A stretch of DNA of 64,000 nucleotides from Flavimobilis massiliensis (GCF_900240335.1 NZ_LT964979.1:62001-126000); one strand, 5' to 3'. Positions 30,948 through 40,365 are shown, counted from the first letter of the stretch. The notes: a model not told the origin generated them from the letters alone. Made by a program: numbers and translations.

Positions 30948-31858
30948 CCGGGGCCTCGGGCTTCGTCGGCGGCGCCGTCGCCCGGGCGCTGGCCGCCGAC
31001 GGGCACGACGTCCGCACGTTCTCGCGCCGCCCCCCGCACGTCGGGACGTGGCGGGCATGGGACCTCGCCGACGGCGCGCTCGCGGACCCGCCCGAGGTCG
31101 ACGCCGTCGTCCACGTCGGCGCAGCCGTCGCCGACGGCGGCAAGCGCGCCGCCGCCGCACGGATCAACGTCGACGGCACGCGCGCCGTCCGCGAGACGTT
31201 CCGCGGCGCACGGATGATCCACGTGTCCTCGGCGAGCGTCTACGACCCGCGCGTGCCGACCGTCGCCGGGCGCGAGGACACGCCCCTGCCCGGCCGCCAC
31301 CTCAACGCGTACGGTGCGACGAAGGCTGCCGCCGAGCGCTACCTCGCGGACACGGACCTCGGTCCCGTGCTCGTCCTGCGACCGCACGCGGTCTACGGGC
31401 CGGGGGACACGACGCTCCTGCCGCGTGTCGAGGCGCTCGTGCGGCGCGGCCGCGTGCCGCTCGTCGGCGACGGTTCCGCGCTCCACTCGTTCACGCACGT
31501 CGACACGTTCGTCGCGGCCGTCCGAGCCGGACTCGCGCGCGACGTCACGGGCGTCGTCAACGTCGCCGACGCCGAGCCGTGGCCGCTGCGCCGCGCAGTT
31601 CTCGAGCTGCTCGGCAGGCGTGGGCGCCGCGGTCCGGACGGCGGACCGCTGCGCGTCGTCGAGGTCCCGCCGCGCCTCGCGCACGGACTCGCGGCCGCGC
31701 TCGACGGTGCCGCCGCGTGCGGTCTGCCGCGCGCGCGCCTCAGCCGCTACGCGCTCAGCCACCTCGCGGTCGAGCGGACGCTCGACCTCACACGCCTGCG
31801 CACCTGGCTCGGCGTCGACCCGCCTCCGACGACGCTCGAGGGCGCCGAGACCTGGTAG
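30932..31858 (+). CDS. OleD-like NAD(P)-dependent epimerase/dehydratase-family reductase
   Basis: 308-residue extended short-chain dehydrogenase. Rossmann motif TGASGFVG (residues 6-13), catalytic YGATK with upstream HVSSASVYDP, and LRPHAVYGPGDT. OleD reduces the 2-alkyl-3-keto acid from OleA to the 3-hydroxy acid used by OleC, and it belongs to this family. The GTG start overlaps the end of the OleC-like gene by 16 bases and is preceded by GGGGAGGG. It is the last gene of the cluster; 71 bases later comes dispersed palindrome B. Assignment to OleD rather than a sugar epimerase depends on context. Confidence 0.78.
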   Translation: MRVAVTGASGFVGGAVARALAADGHDVRTFSRRPPHVGTWRAWDLADGALADPPEVDAVVHVGAAVADGGKRAAAARINVDGTRAVRETFRGARMIHVSSASVYDPRVPTVAGREDTPLPGRHLNAYGATKAAAERYLADTDLGPVLVLRPHAVYGPGDTTLLPRVEALVRRGRVPLVGDGSALHSFTHVDTFVAAVRAGLARDVTGVVNVADAEPWPLRRAVLELLGRRGRRGPDGGPLRVVEVPPRLAHGLAAALDGAAACGLPRARLSRYALSHLAVERTLDLTRLRTWLGVDPPPTTLEGAETW

Positions 31859-31929
31859 GCCGCATCGGCTGGCGTCGCGCCGGTCGGCCAGGTCCGCCCG
31901 CGGACCGGGCGGACGCTCGGCGCCCCGAC

Positions 31930-31978
31930 GACTTGTAGATCTCGAGCACCGTTGGACGGTGCTGGGGACCTACGAGTC
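31930..31978. repeat. Dispersed palindrome, copy B (degenerate)
   Basis: About 49 bases beginning GACTTGTAGATCTCGAGCAC and ending with GGTGCTGGGGACCTACGAGTC-type sequence; the outer and inner blocks match copies A and C. The left arm is diverged (CTTG for CTCG, ATCTCG for GTCTTC). It lies in the convergent gap between the OleD-like gene and the response regulator. Confidence 0.8.
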
Positions 31979-32004
31979 AGGGTGGGTGTCGGGACCGGGC
32001 GGGG

Positions 32005-32685
32005 TCAGCCGGACGTGATCGTCCCCGATTCGTAGGCCGCGACGACGAGCTGCACGCGGTCGCGGCAGCCCGTCTTGCGGAGAATCTCCGAGACGTGCGA
32101 CTTCACGGTCGGCTCGCTCACCCACTGCTCGGCCGCGATCTCCGCGTTCGACAGGCCGCGCGCGACGGCCGCGAACACCTCGCGCTCGCGGGGCGTGAGC
32201 GCGTCGAGTCCGGGGACAGCGCGCGGCGCCGCGCGGCGAGCCGCGACGTCGATGACGAGGCGCCGCGTGACACCGGGCCCGAGGAGCATCGACCCGTCAG
32301 CGACGAGCCGCACCGACTCGACGAGCCGCTCCGCGGTGACGTCCTTGAGGAGGAAGCCGCTCGCCCCGGCCCGCAGCGCGTCGTACACGTACTCGTCGAG
32401 GTCGAACGTCGTGAGGATGACGATGCGCGTCGGGCTGCCCGACGCCGTGACCCGCCGCGTCGCCTCGAGCCCGTCGACGCGCGGCATGCGCACGTCGACG
32501 AGCGCGACGTCCGGCACGGTGTGCACGACGAGGTCGACGAGCTCGTCGCCGTCGGACGCCGTGCCGACGACCTCGATGCCGGGTGTCGCCGCGAGGATCG
32601 CGGCGAGCCCGTGACGGATGACGGGCTGGTCGTCCGCGAGGACGACGCGCACGGGCGTCGCAGGGAGGTCGTCGGGGCTACGCAC
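32005..32685 (-). CDS. NarL/LuxR-family response regulator
   Basis: 226 residues. The receiver domain (about 10-125) has the acidic pair in VVLADDQPVIRHG, the phospho-acceptor Asp in DVALVDVRMPRVDG, and the Thr/Lys of ILTTFDLDEYV and GFLLKD. A C-terminal LuxR helix-turn-helix follows (LTPREREVFAAVARGLSNAE, EPTVKSHVSEIL). The GTG start is the only reasonable one before the receiver. It is transcribed after the histidine kinase with a 50-base gap, so it is its partner. Targets are unknown. The pair sits between the ole-like cluster and ilvB, so either could be controlled, but no shared operator was identified. Confidence 0.93.
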   Translation of the reverse strand: MRSPDDLPATPVRVVLADDQPVIRHGLAAILAATPGIEVVGTASDGDELVDLVVHTVPDVALVDVRMPRVDGLEATRRVTASGSPTRIVILTTFDLDEYVYDALRAGASGFLLKDVTAERLVESVRLVADGSMLLGPGVTRRLVIDVAARRAAPRAVPGLDALTPREREVFAAVARGLSNAEIAAEQWVSEPTVKSHVSEILRKTGCRDRVQLVVAAYESGTITSG

Positions 32686-32735
32686 CCGGTCATCCTGCCA
32701 GGCGACGGCCGTGCGAGCCGGTGCGGTCCGCGGTG

Positions 32736-34067
32736 TCACAGGGTCTCGGGAGACGTCGTCGGCAGCGTGACGTCGACGACGAACCGGCCGTCCACGGTCT
32801 CGGTGCCGACCGTGCCACCGAGCTGCGCGGCGCGCGTCCAGACGCCTGCGAGCCCGCGGCGCGCAGGCCCGGGCACACCGTCTGCAGGGTTGCTCACGAC
32901 GAGCCGCAGAGCCCCATCCTGCTCCGTGAGGTCGAGCGTCACAGGCTCGCCGGGCGCGTGGCGCCGCGCGTTCGACAGGCACTCCTGGGAGATGCGGTAG
33001 AGCGCCTGGCCGGACCGGGCGTCGACGCGCGCGAGGACCGCCTCGACGTCGTCGGGAAGGTGGGCGTCGATCCGCTGACCGGCGTCGCGGGCACCTGCGA
33101 CGAGGACGAGGAGGTCGGCGGCCGTCGGCGGGGGCGTGAGCGGCGCGTCGTGCTCGACGGGCGAGAGGACGTCGAGCGTCGCGCGGACCTCGGCGAGGGC
33201 GGCCCGAGCGTCCTCGGCGACGAGCGCGAGCTCGTGCCGCGTGCTCTCGGCGAGGTCGGGGGTCGCGTAGCGCAGCGACTCGGCGCGGACCGCGACGAGC
33301 GAGAGGTGGTGAGCGGTGATGTCGTGGAGGTCGCGGGCGAGCTCGGAGCGCTGGCTCGCGTCGATGCTGCGCGCCTCGGAGCGCGCCGCTGCGGCGATCG
33401 ACGTGTCCCGGACGGCCCACGCCTCGAGGAGGACCCGCACGGTGAGGATGGCGACGGCGACGACGACGACGGGCAGGACGTACCCGAGGACGGCGTCCTG
33501 GACGACGTGGCGCTCGCCGCCCGACGCGAGGAGCCAGCCCGGGATCTCGAGGTACGTCGGTCGGGAGGTACCGTGGCTGATGGCCGCGCCGACGACCCCG
33601 ACGAGCGCGAGCACCGAGGCGGTGGCGAACGGCACAGCGGAGCGACGGGTCGCGCCGAGACCCGCGACGAGCGCCGTCGCGACGACCGCACCCCACCACG
33701 CGGCGTCGACGAAGCCGACGGTGGCGGGTGGGACGAGCGCGACGAGGCTCATGGCGGCCGCGGTGGCGGGACGCGTGCGGGCGACCCAGATCGTGGCGAT
33801 CATCCAGGCGAGGCCCAGCACGGGGAGGACGAGGGCGAGGACGCCCGGGTCGACGGTCGTGAGGCCTCCGCCAGGGACGGGGTCCTGGCCGCCGAGCTGC
33901 TGGCGCCAGTGCGTCGCGAGGAGCGAGACGCCCGTGACGAGGACCACGAGGCTCGAGAGGCCGGCGACGGCGTCGACGATGCGACGCGGTGCTGCGCGGC
34001 CGGGGTCGCGGAGGAGACGGGGGAAGGCCGGGAGGGCCTCGGTCATGGGTGTGGTCGTCGTGGTCAT
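32736..34067 (-). CDS. Sensor histidine kinase (HisKA_3 type)
   Basis: 443 residues. The N-terminal half has about five or six membrane segments (for example IVDAVAGLSSLVVLVTG, ALVLPVLGLAWMIATIWVA, LGYVLPVVVVAVAILTV) with little extracellular sequence, so it likely senses a membrane or internal signal (DesK-like layout). The phospho-acceptor His is in SELARDLHDITAHHLSLV. The ATPase domain has the N box in QECLSNARRHAP and the G box in RRGLAGVWTRAAQLGG. ATG 34067 begins a Thr-rich N-terminus. It heads a two-gene minus-strand operon and diverges from the ilvB leader. Confidence 0.92.
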   Translation of the reverse strand: MTTTTTPMTEALPAFPRLLRDPGRAAPRRIVDAVAGLSSLVVLVTGVSLLATHWRQQLGGQDPVPGGGLTTVDPGVLALVLPVLGLAWMIATIWVARTRPATAAAMSLVALVPPATVGFVDAAWWGAVVATALVAGLGATRRSAVPFATASVLALVGVVGAAISHGTSRPTYLEIPGWLLASGGERHVVQDAVLGYVLPVVVVAVAILTVRVLLEAWAVRDTSIAAAARSEARSIDASQRSELARDLHDITAHHLSLVAVRAESLRYATPDLAESTRHELALVAEDARAALAEVRATLDVLSPVEHDAPLTPPPTAADLLVLVAGARDAGQRIDAHLPDDVEAVLARVDARSGQALYRISQECLSNARRHAPGEPVTLDLTEQDGALRLVVSNPADGVPGPARRGLAGVWTRAAQLGGTVGTETVDGRFVVDVTLPTTSPETL

Positions 34068-34224
34068 GGGTCGATCCAATCCGGGCGACGGGGTGCGGGG
34101 CCACCGTCGCGAGGAGGAGATCGTCCCCTCCCGCCGACGGGGAGGAGAGACGTGACGTGGACCACGCGGTCCCGCCCCGTGAGACCGGGGCGACCCGTAT
34201 GTGACACGACGGGACCCTCCGGCG

Positions 34225-34230
34225 TACGCT
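34225..34230 (+). promoter_or_regulatory. ilvB leader -10 element
   Basis: TACGCT ends 6 bases before the GTG of the ilv leader peptide, so the leader is predicted to be translated from the mRNA's 5' end without a ribosome binding site. Confidence 0.6.
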
Positions 34231-34236
34231 GACCCC

Positions 34237-34278
34237 GTGCAGACGATCCTCGTAGTACTTCCCGGGCGCGCGGCCTGA
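34237..34278 (+). CDS. ilv operon leader peptide (attenuation)
   Basis: A 13-residue reading frame, GTG-initiated, encoding MQTILVVLPGRAA. Five consecutive codons are Ile, Leu, Val, Val and Leu, the end products of the pathway encoded downstream. A terminator hairpin follows 32 bases after its stop. This is the classical layout of ribosome-mediated attenuation: low charged branched-chain tRNA stalls the ribosome and lets ilvB be transcribed. The peptide itself needs no function. It is leaderless as judged from the -10 position. Confidence 0.8.
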   Translation: MQTILVVLPGRAA

Positions 34279-34310
34279 CCGGCCACATCCCGGTCGTTGA
34301 CGCGCGCTCT

Positions 34311-34349
34311 CCCCTCGCATGGCCCCCACCCGGGCTCGAGGGGTTTTTT
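34311..34349 (+). terminator. ilvB attenuator terminator
   Basis: CCCCTCG (34311-34317) pairs with CGAGGGG (34337-34343), followed by six T residues. It lies between the leader peptide and ilvB. It is one of the few true T-tailed terminators in the window, as expected for an attenuator. Confidence 0.8.
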
Positions 34350-34482
34350 CTTGCCGCTGAACCCTCAGCGGCGCCACCCGAGGATCGACTCTCACCACCG
34401 TGAGACCGGGGCCGCAGCCGCATCCGGCGAAGGCCCCGCCAGCAGTCCGAGCAGTCCCAGCATCGCAGCCAGGGAGAAGACC

Positions 34483-36348
34483 ATGGCCCAGGGTCACCCC
34501 GCATCCGACCAGGCGTCCACGACGCCCAGGCCGGCGCCCAGCCCCGCCCACGCAGCCGCCGCCGCGGCCGAGCGCGCCCGCGCGTCCGTACCGCAGCGCG
34601 AGGAGATGACCGGCGCGCAGTCGCTCATCCGCTCGCTCGAGGCCGCGGGTGTCGACACCGTCTTCGGCATCCCGGGCGGCGCGATCCTCCCGGCGTACGA
34701 CCCGCTCATGGACTCGACCCAGCTCCGGCACATCCTCGTGCGCCACGAGCAGGGTGCGGGCCACGCCGCGCAGGGTTACGCCCAGACGTCCGGCAAGGTC
34801 GGCGTGTGCATGGCGACGTCGGGACCCGGTGCGACGAACCTCGTCACGCCGATCGCCGACGCGAACATGGACTCGATCCCGCTCGTCGCGATCACGGGCC
34901 AGGTCGGCGCGTCGTTCATCGGCACGGACGCGTTCCAGGAGGCCGACATCGTAGGCATCACGATGCCCGTCTCGAAGCACAACTTCCTCGTCACCGACCC
35001 CGCGGACATCCCGCGCGTCGTCGCCGAGGCCTTCCACATCGCGCGCACCGGCCGTCCCGGTCCCGTGCTCGTCGACGTCGCGAAGTCCGCGCTGCAGTCC
35101 CGCACGGTCTTCGAGTGGCCGACCGACCTCCACCTGCCCGGCTACCACCCCGTGACGAAGCCGCACTCCAAGCAGATCCGTGAGGCCGCGAAGCTCCTCG
35201 CGACCGCCCGCCGGCCCGTGCTCTACGTCGGCGGTGGCGCGATCCGCTCGGGTGCGGCCGACGTCCTGCGCAAGCTCGTCGACCTCTCGGGCGCGCCCGT
35301 CGTCACGACGCTCATGGCGCGCGGCGCCGTCCCGGACTCGCACCCGCAGAACCTCGGCATGCCCGGCATGCATGGCACGGTCCCGGCCGTCGCCGCGCTC
35401 CAGCGCGCCGACCTCGTCGTCTCGCTCGGCGCGCGCTTCGACGACCGCGTCACGGGCAAGCTCTCGTCGTTCGCACCGGGCGCCGCGATCATTCACGCGG
35501 ACATCGACCCGGCCGAGATCGGCAAGAACCGCGCCGTGGACGTCCCCATCGTCGGCGACCTGCGCGAGACGATCTCCGAGCTCGTGCCGGCGCTCGCCGA
35601 CGAGCACGCGAAGAACGGCCTGCCGGACCTCGCGGGCTGGTGGGCGACGATCGACGACTGGCGCGAGACGTACCCGCTCGGCTACGCGCCGACCGCGGAC
35701 GGACTCCTGTCCCCGCAGCACGTCATCCAGACGCTCGGCGAGATGGCAGGCCCCGAGGCCGTCTACGTCGCGGGCGTCGGCCAGCACCAGATGTGGGCCG
35801 CGCAGTTCATCCGCTACGAGCGTCCGGCCGCGTGGCTCAACTCGGGCGGCCTCGGCACGATGGGCTACTCGATCCCGGCCGCGATGGGCGCGAAGGTCGG
35901 CGACCCGGACCGTGAGGTCTGGGCGATCGACGGCGACGGCTGCTTCCAGATGACCAACCAGGAGCTCGCGACTTGCACGATTAACGACATCCCCATCAAG
36001 GTCGCGCTCATCAACAACTCCTCGCTCGGCATGGTCCGGCAGTGGCAGACGCTCTTCTACGACGAGCGCTACTCGAACACCGACCTCCACACGGGCCACG
36101 GCACGGCGCGTGTCCCTGACTTCGTCAAGCTTGCCGACGCGTACGGCTGCGTCGGTCTGCGCGTCGAGCACGCGAGCGACGTCGAGGCGACGATCAAGAA
36201 GGCGCGGGAGATCAACGACCAGCCCGTGCTCATCGACTTCAACGTCTCGCGCGACGCGATGGTGTGGCCCATGGTCGCCGCGGGCGTGAGCAACGACGAC
36301 ATCCAGTACGCGCAGGGGATCTCCCCGGCGTGGGACCGCGAGGACTGA
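34483..36348 (+). CDS. ilvB: Acetolactate synthase large subunit
   Basis: 621 residues. ThDP- and FAD-dependent enzyme that condenses pyruvate with pyruvate or 2-ketobutyrate, the first common step of valine, leucine and isoleucine synthesis. It has GIPGGAILPAYDPL, the ThDP-activating Glu in RHEQGAGHAAQGYA, GPGATNLVTPIADA, and the ThDP-binding GDGCFQMTNQELAT with NNSSLGMVRQWQ. The N-terminal roughly 38 residues are Ala/Pro-rich. ATG 34483 has AGGGAG upstream. It is led by the attenuator and followed by ilvN 14 bases later. Confidence 0.97.
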   Translation: MAQGHPASDQASTTPRPAPSPAHAAAAAAERARASVPQREEMTGAQSLIRSLEAAGVDTVFGIPGGAILPAYDPLMDSTQLRHILVRHEQGAGHAAQGYAQTSGKVGVCMATSGPGATNLVTPIADANMDSIPLVAITGQVGASFIGTDAFQEADIVGITMPVSKHNFLVTDPADIPRVVAEAFHIARTGRPGPVLVDVAKSALQSRTVFEWPTDLHLPGYHPVTKPHSKQIREAAKLLATARRPVLYVGGGAIRSGAADVLRKLVDLSGAPVVTTLMARGAVPDSHPQNLGMPGMHGTVPAVAALQRADLVVSLGARFDDRVTGKLSSFAPGAAIIHADIDPAEIGKNRAVDVPIVGDLRETISELVPALADEHAKNGLPDLAGWWATIDDWRETYPLGYAPTADGLLSPQHVIQTLGEMAGPEAVYVAGVGQHQMWAAQFIRYERPAAWLNSGGLGTMGYSIPAAMGAKVGDPDREVWAIDGDGCFQMTNQELATCTINDIPIKVALINNSSLGMVRQWQTLFYDERYSNTDLHTGHGTARVPDFVKLADAYGCVGLRVEHASDVEATIKKAREINDQPVLIDFNVSRDAMVWPMVAAGVSNDDIQYAQGISPAWDRED

Positions 36349-36362
36349 GAGGACCCGGCACC

Positions 36363-36887
36363 ATGACCCGTCACACCCTCGCCGTGCTGCTCGAGAACAA
36401 GCCCGGCGCCCTCACCCGCGTCGCGGCCCTCTTCGCGCGCCGCTCGTTCAACATCCACTCCCTCGCGGTCGGTCCGACCGAGCACGAGGGCATCTCCCGC
36501 ATGACGATCGTCGTCGACGTCGACGAGCTCCCGCTCGAGCAGGTGACGAAGCAGCTCAACAAGCTCATCAACGTCATCAAGATCGTCGAGCTCGACGACG
36601 AGTCGTCCGTCCAGCGCGAGCTTCTGCTCGTCAAGGTCAAGGCCGAGGCCGGCACCCGCTCGGCGGTGCTCGAGGTCGTCGAGCTCTTCCGCGCGCACGT
36701 CGTCGACGTCGCCGTCGACGCCGTGACGATCGAGGCGACCGGCAACCCCGGCAAGCTGCGCGCCCTGCTCGCGGCGCTCGAGCCGTACGGGGTGCGCGAG
36801 ATCGTCAAGTCCGGCGCGATCGGCATTGGCCGCGGCTCCCGCTCGATCACCGACCGCGCGCTCGACCGCGTCTCACGCAGCGCCTGA
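36363..36887 (+). CDS. ilvN: Acetolactate synthase small (regulatory) subunit
   Basis: 174 residues. It activates IlvB and confers valine feedback inhibition. The N-terminal ACT domain has TLAVLLENKPGALTRVAALF and SFNIHSLAVGPTEHEGISRM. The C-terminal ALS_ss_C domain has ELLLVKVKAEAGTR and GNPGKLRALLAALEPYGVRE. It directly follows ilvB (14 bases, same transcript) and precedes ilvC. Confidence 0.97.
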   Translation: MTRHTLAVLLENKPGALTRVAALFARRSFNIHSLAVGPTEHEGISRMTIVVDVDELPLEQVTKQLNKLINVIKIVELDDESSVQRELLLVKVKAEAGTRSAVLEVVELFRAHVVDVAVDAVTIEATGNPGKLRALLAALEPYGVREIVKSGAIGIGRGSRSITDRALDRVSRSA

Positions 36888-36981
36888 TCCTGCGGCGGAC
36901 GGCCGTCGTGGGGTTGACTTGCCCCGGACGGTCGGTCGCCGACCCACGCTTCACACCGCACACAGAACGAGGAGAAACATC

Positions 36982-38007
<1,026 letters not shown>

Positions 38008-38024
38008 TCCTCGCACGACGACGA

Positions 38025-38060
38025 ACGGCCCGCCCGCACCGGTTGGTGCGGGCGGGCCGT
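38025..38060 (+). terminator. ilvBNC operon terminator
   Basis: A perfect 16-bp stem, ACGGCCCGCCCGCACC and its complement, with loop GGTT, 17 bases after ilvC. It is immediately followed by palindrome C, so the palindrome is not simply the terminator of this operon. Confidence 0.88.
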
Positions 38061-38071
38061 ACGTCCTTATC

Positions 38072-38122
38072 CGACTCGTAGGTCTTCAGCACCATTCGAT
38101 GGTGCTGAAGACCTACGAGTCG
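38072..38122. repeat. 51-bp dispersed palindrome, copy C (perfect)
   Basis: Two perfectly complementary 24-base arms, the left one reading CGACTCGTAGGTCTTCAGCA then CCAT, around TCG. It is the best-preserved of three copies. It sits 11 bases after the ilvC terminator in the convergent gap before the META-domain gene. Confidence 0.92.
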
Positions 38123-38183
38123 GGCTCGGCGTGCCGGGCCGGGATCGCCTGGGTGGGGACGGCCGGAGCGTCCGGTCGGGACG

Positions 38184-39065
38184 TCAGGCCTTCTTGACGA
38201 GGCGGACGAGCTCGGCGCCCTCCGCGTCAACGAGGACGAGCGAGCCGTCGGCGTCGAGGCCCGCCGCGCGCGCGGTCGACGCGAACATGGGCATCTGGAC
38301 GCCCTCGCAGTAGATCAACGTCTGCGGGCCCGACGTGGCACGCCACGAGCCCTTGTCCGAGAGCCACAGGCCCTGCGCCCCGTTGCAGCCGTCCGAGCCG
38401 GTCCACGTGCCGTCGGCCGCGAGGGTGAGGTAGGAGGCCTCGGGGTCGCCGACGGGCTCGGCCGGGAGCCAGCGGCCGACGAGCTCGTCCGTCGTCGCGG
38501 CGGTGACGCCCGCGGGCAGGGCGGGGGAGGCCGGGTCGAGCGCTGCGCGGAGCGCGTCGTCGAGGACGGGGTCCTTCGCCAGATCGGGGGAGTCGTGCGC
38601 CGGGACCTTCGGGGTGCCGCCGGGCGTGAGGGTCGCGGTCGCGATGCCGTCGGCCCCGAGGAGGACGAGGTCGTCGCCGGCTGTCGCGAGCGAGGCCGCG
38701 TCGTCGAGCCACGCCGGGAGGTTCGGGACGTCGCACGTGCCCGAGCCGGCCCACGCGTCCGTGAGGAGCGCGCCGTCTGTTCCGAGGAGGTAGGAGCCCT
38801 CGACGCGGCCGCAGTCGAGCCACAGGGTGAAGCCGTAGCCGATCTGGACGACCGTGCCCGGGTCGGCGGCGGCGCCGACGACGGTCCACGTGCCGACGGC
38901 CTCGCGGGCGTCGGTGAGCGACACGGGGGCGTGCTCGTCGATCGAGGTCGGCTGCGCACCGGGCGCGTCCGGGTTCGCGCACGCGCCGAGCAGGAGTGCT
39001 GCGGGCGCGAGGGCGGCGACGGCGAGGCGCACGCGGCGGGACGGACGGGAGGTGGTGGTCCTCAC
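38184..39065 (-). CDS. META-domain lipoprotein
   Basis: 293 residues. Lipoprotein signal with twin Arg-rich start, hydrophobic run and LLLGAC, lipidated cysteine at residue 29. Two META/HslJ-like halves follow: VGTWTVVGAA near the N-terminus and VGRWLPAEP with LTLAADGTWTGSDGCNGAQG towards the C-terminus; the GCN signature is in the second. META proteins are small exported beta-barrel domains with mostly unknown roles. GTG 39065 has AGAGGAA upstream. It converges on ilvC and is divergent from leuB. Confidence 0.82.
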   Translation of the reverse strand: MRTTTSRPSRRVRLAVAALAPAALLLGACANPDAPGAQPTSIDEHAPVSLTDAREAVGTWTVVGAAADPGTVVQIGYGFTLWLDCGRVEGSYLLGTDGALLTDAWAGSGTCDVPNLPAWLDDAASLATAGDDLVLLGADGIATATLTPGGTPKVPAHDSPDLAKDPVLDDALRAALDPASPALPAGVTAATTDELVGRWLPAEPVGDPEASYLTLAADGTWTGSDGCNGAQGLWLSDKGSWRATSGPQTLIYCEGVQMPMFASTARAAGLDADGSLVLVDAEGAELVRLVKKA

Positions 39066-39180
39066 GAGGGTTCCTCTCGGACGGGGGTGACGACGTGCAT
39101 GTGTCCTGGTCGGCAGGGGGCTTGCACCCGTCGCGCGGAATCGTCGCAGGACCGCCGTCGTCCCGACCCGCGGGAGGATA

Positions 39181-39202
39181 CGTCTCACCATGTGGTGAGA
39201 CG
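39181..39202 (+). promoter_or_regulatory. Palindromic operator upstream of leuB
   Basis: A perfect inverted repeat, CGTCTCACCA-TG-TGGTGAGACG, 22 bases. A TACGAT -10 element (39230-39235) lies 7 bases before the leuB ATG, so the palindrome is centred about 50 bases before the predicted leaderless start point. It looks like a dimeric regulator site. IclR-type regulators (LtbR/NdgR) control leuB in other Actinobacteria and are a candidate, but the match to their site was not tested. Confidence 0.65.
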
Positions 39203-39242
39203 GTCCGTCGGAGTGCGGACGGCGCGCCCTACGATCCCCTGC

Positions 39243-40286
39243 ATGACGAGCAACATCAACCTGGCGGTCGTCGCGGGCGACGGCATCGGCATCGAGGTCG
39301 TCGAGCAGGGCCTCGCGGTCCTCGAGGCTGCCCTCACGGGCACCGACGCGACGGTCTCGCAGACGGCCTTCAACCTCGGCGCGCAGCGCTGGCACGCGAC
39401 CGGTGAGACCCTCACCGACGCCGACCTCGACGCGATCCGCGGCCACGACGCGATCCTCCTCGGCGCCATCGGCGACCCGACGGTGCCGTCGGGAGTCCTC
39501 GAGCGCGGCCTCCTCCTCAAGCTGCGCTTCGCGCTCGACCACTACGTCAACCTGCGCCCCGCGAAGCTCTTCGCGGGCGTGCGCTCGCCGCTCGCCGAGC
39601 CCGGCGAGATCGACTTCGTCGTCGTCCGCGAGGGCACCGAGGGCCCGTACGTCGGCAACGGCGGCTCGATCCGCACCGGCACGCCCCACGAGGTCGCCAA
39701 CGAGGTCTCCGTCAACACGGCCTTCGGCGTCGAGCGCGTCGTCCGCGACGCCTTCGCGCGCGCCGCCGCGCGCCCGCGCAAGCACCTCACGCTCGTCCAC
39801 AAGCACAACGTCCTCGTCCACGCAGGCCACCTGTGGCGTCGCACGGTCGAGGCCGTCAACGCAGAGTTCCCCGACGTGACGACGGACTACCTCCACGTCG
39901 ACGCCGCGACGATCTTCCTCACGACGAACCCCTCGAGGTTCGACGTCATCGTCACCGACAACCTCTTCGGCGACATCCTCACCGACCAGGCCGCCGCCAT
40001 CACGGGTGGCATCGGTCTCGCGGCGTCCGCAAACATCAATCCGGACCGCACCGCCCCCTCGATGTTCGAGCCGGTCCACGGCTCCGCCCCGGACATCGCC
40101 GGTCAGGGCAAGGCCGACCCCACCGCGACCGTCCTCTCCGTCGCGATGCTCCTCGACCACCTCGGCTACGCAGCCGAGTCGGCGAAGGTCACGGCCGCGG
40201 TCGCGGCCGACCTCGTCGAGCGCGGTACCCGAGTACGGTCGACGGCCGAGATCGGCACCGACCTCGCGCAGCGCGTGGCCGAGTGA
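39243..40286 (+). CDS. leuB: 3-isopropylmalate dehydrogenase
   Basis: 347 residues. NAD-dependent oxidative decarboxylation of 3-isopropylmalate in leucine synthesis. VVAGDGIGIEVVEQGLAVL at the N-terminus, substrate arginines around LLLKLRFALDHYVNLRPAKLF, and the metal/NAD region TDNLFGDILTDQAAAITGGI followed by FEPVHGSAPDIAGQGKADP. The ATG lies 7 bases after TACGAT and has no ribosome binding site, so the mRNA is probably leaderless. A perfect 22-base palindrome is upstream. leuA, leuC and leuD are not in the window. Confidence 0.96.
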   Translation: MTSNINLAVVAGDGIGIEVVEQGLAVLEAALTGTDATVSQTAFNLGAQRWHATGETLTDADLDAIRGHDAILLGAIGDPTVPSGVLERGLLLKLRFALDHYVNLRPAKLFAGVRSPLAEPGEIDFVVVREGTEGPYVGNGGSIRTGTPHEVANEVSVNTAFGVERVVRDAFARAAARPRKHLTLVHKHNVLVHAGHLWRRTVEAVNAEFPDVTTDYLHVDAATIFLTTNPSRFDVIVTDNLFGDILTDQAAAITGGIGLAASANINPDRTAPSMFEPVHGSAPDIAGQGKADPTATVLSVAMLLDHLGYAAESAKVTAAVAADLVERGTRVRSTAEIGTDLAQRVAE

Positions 40287-40338
40287 CCCCAGCGGGTCCC
40301 GTGCCCTCGGCCGTCCTCACCCGGTAACGTCCGTTGGT

Positions 40339-40365
40339 GGCGGGCGCGCGTCCCGCGCGCCCGCC
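40339..40365 (+). terminator. GC hairpin between leuB and ilvE
   Basis: Perfect 12-bp stem GGCGGGCGCGCG with its complement and a 3-base loop. It ends 18 bases before the ilvE ATG, directly before the GAAAGG ribosome binding site. It may terminate leuB, or influence ilvE translation; TAACGT at 40325-40330 could be an ilvE -10, which would put the hairpin in its leader. Confidence 0.6.
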
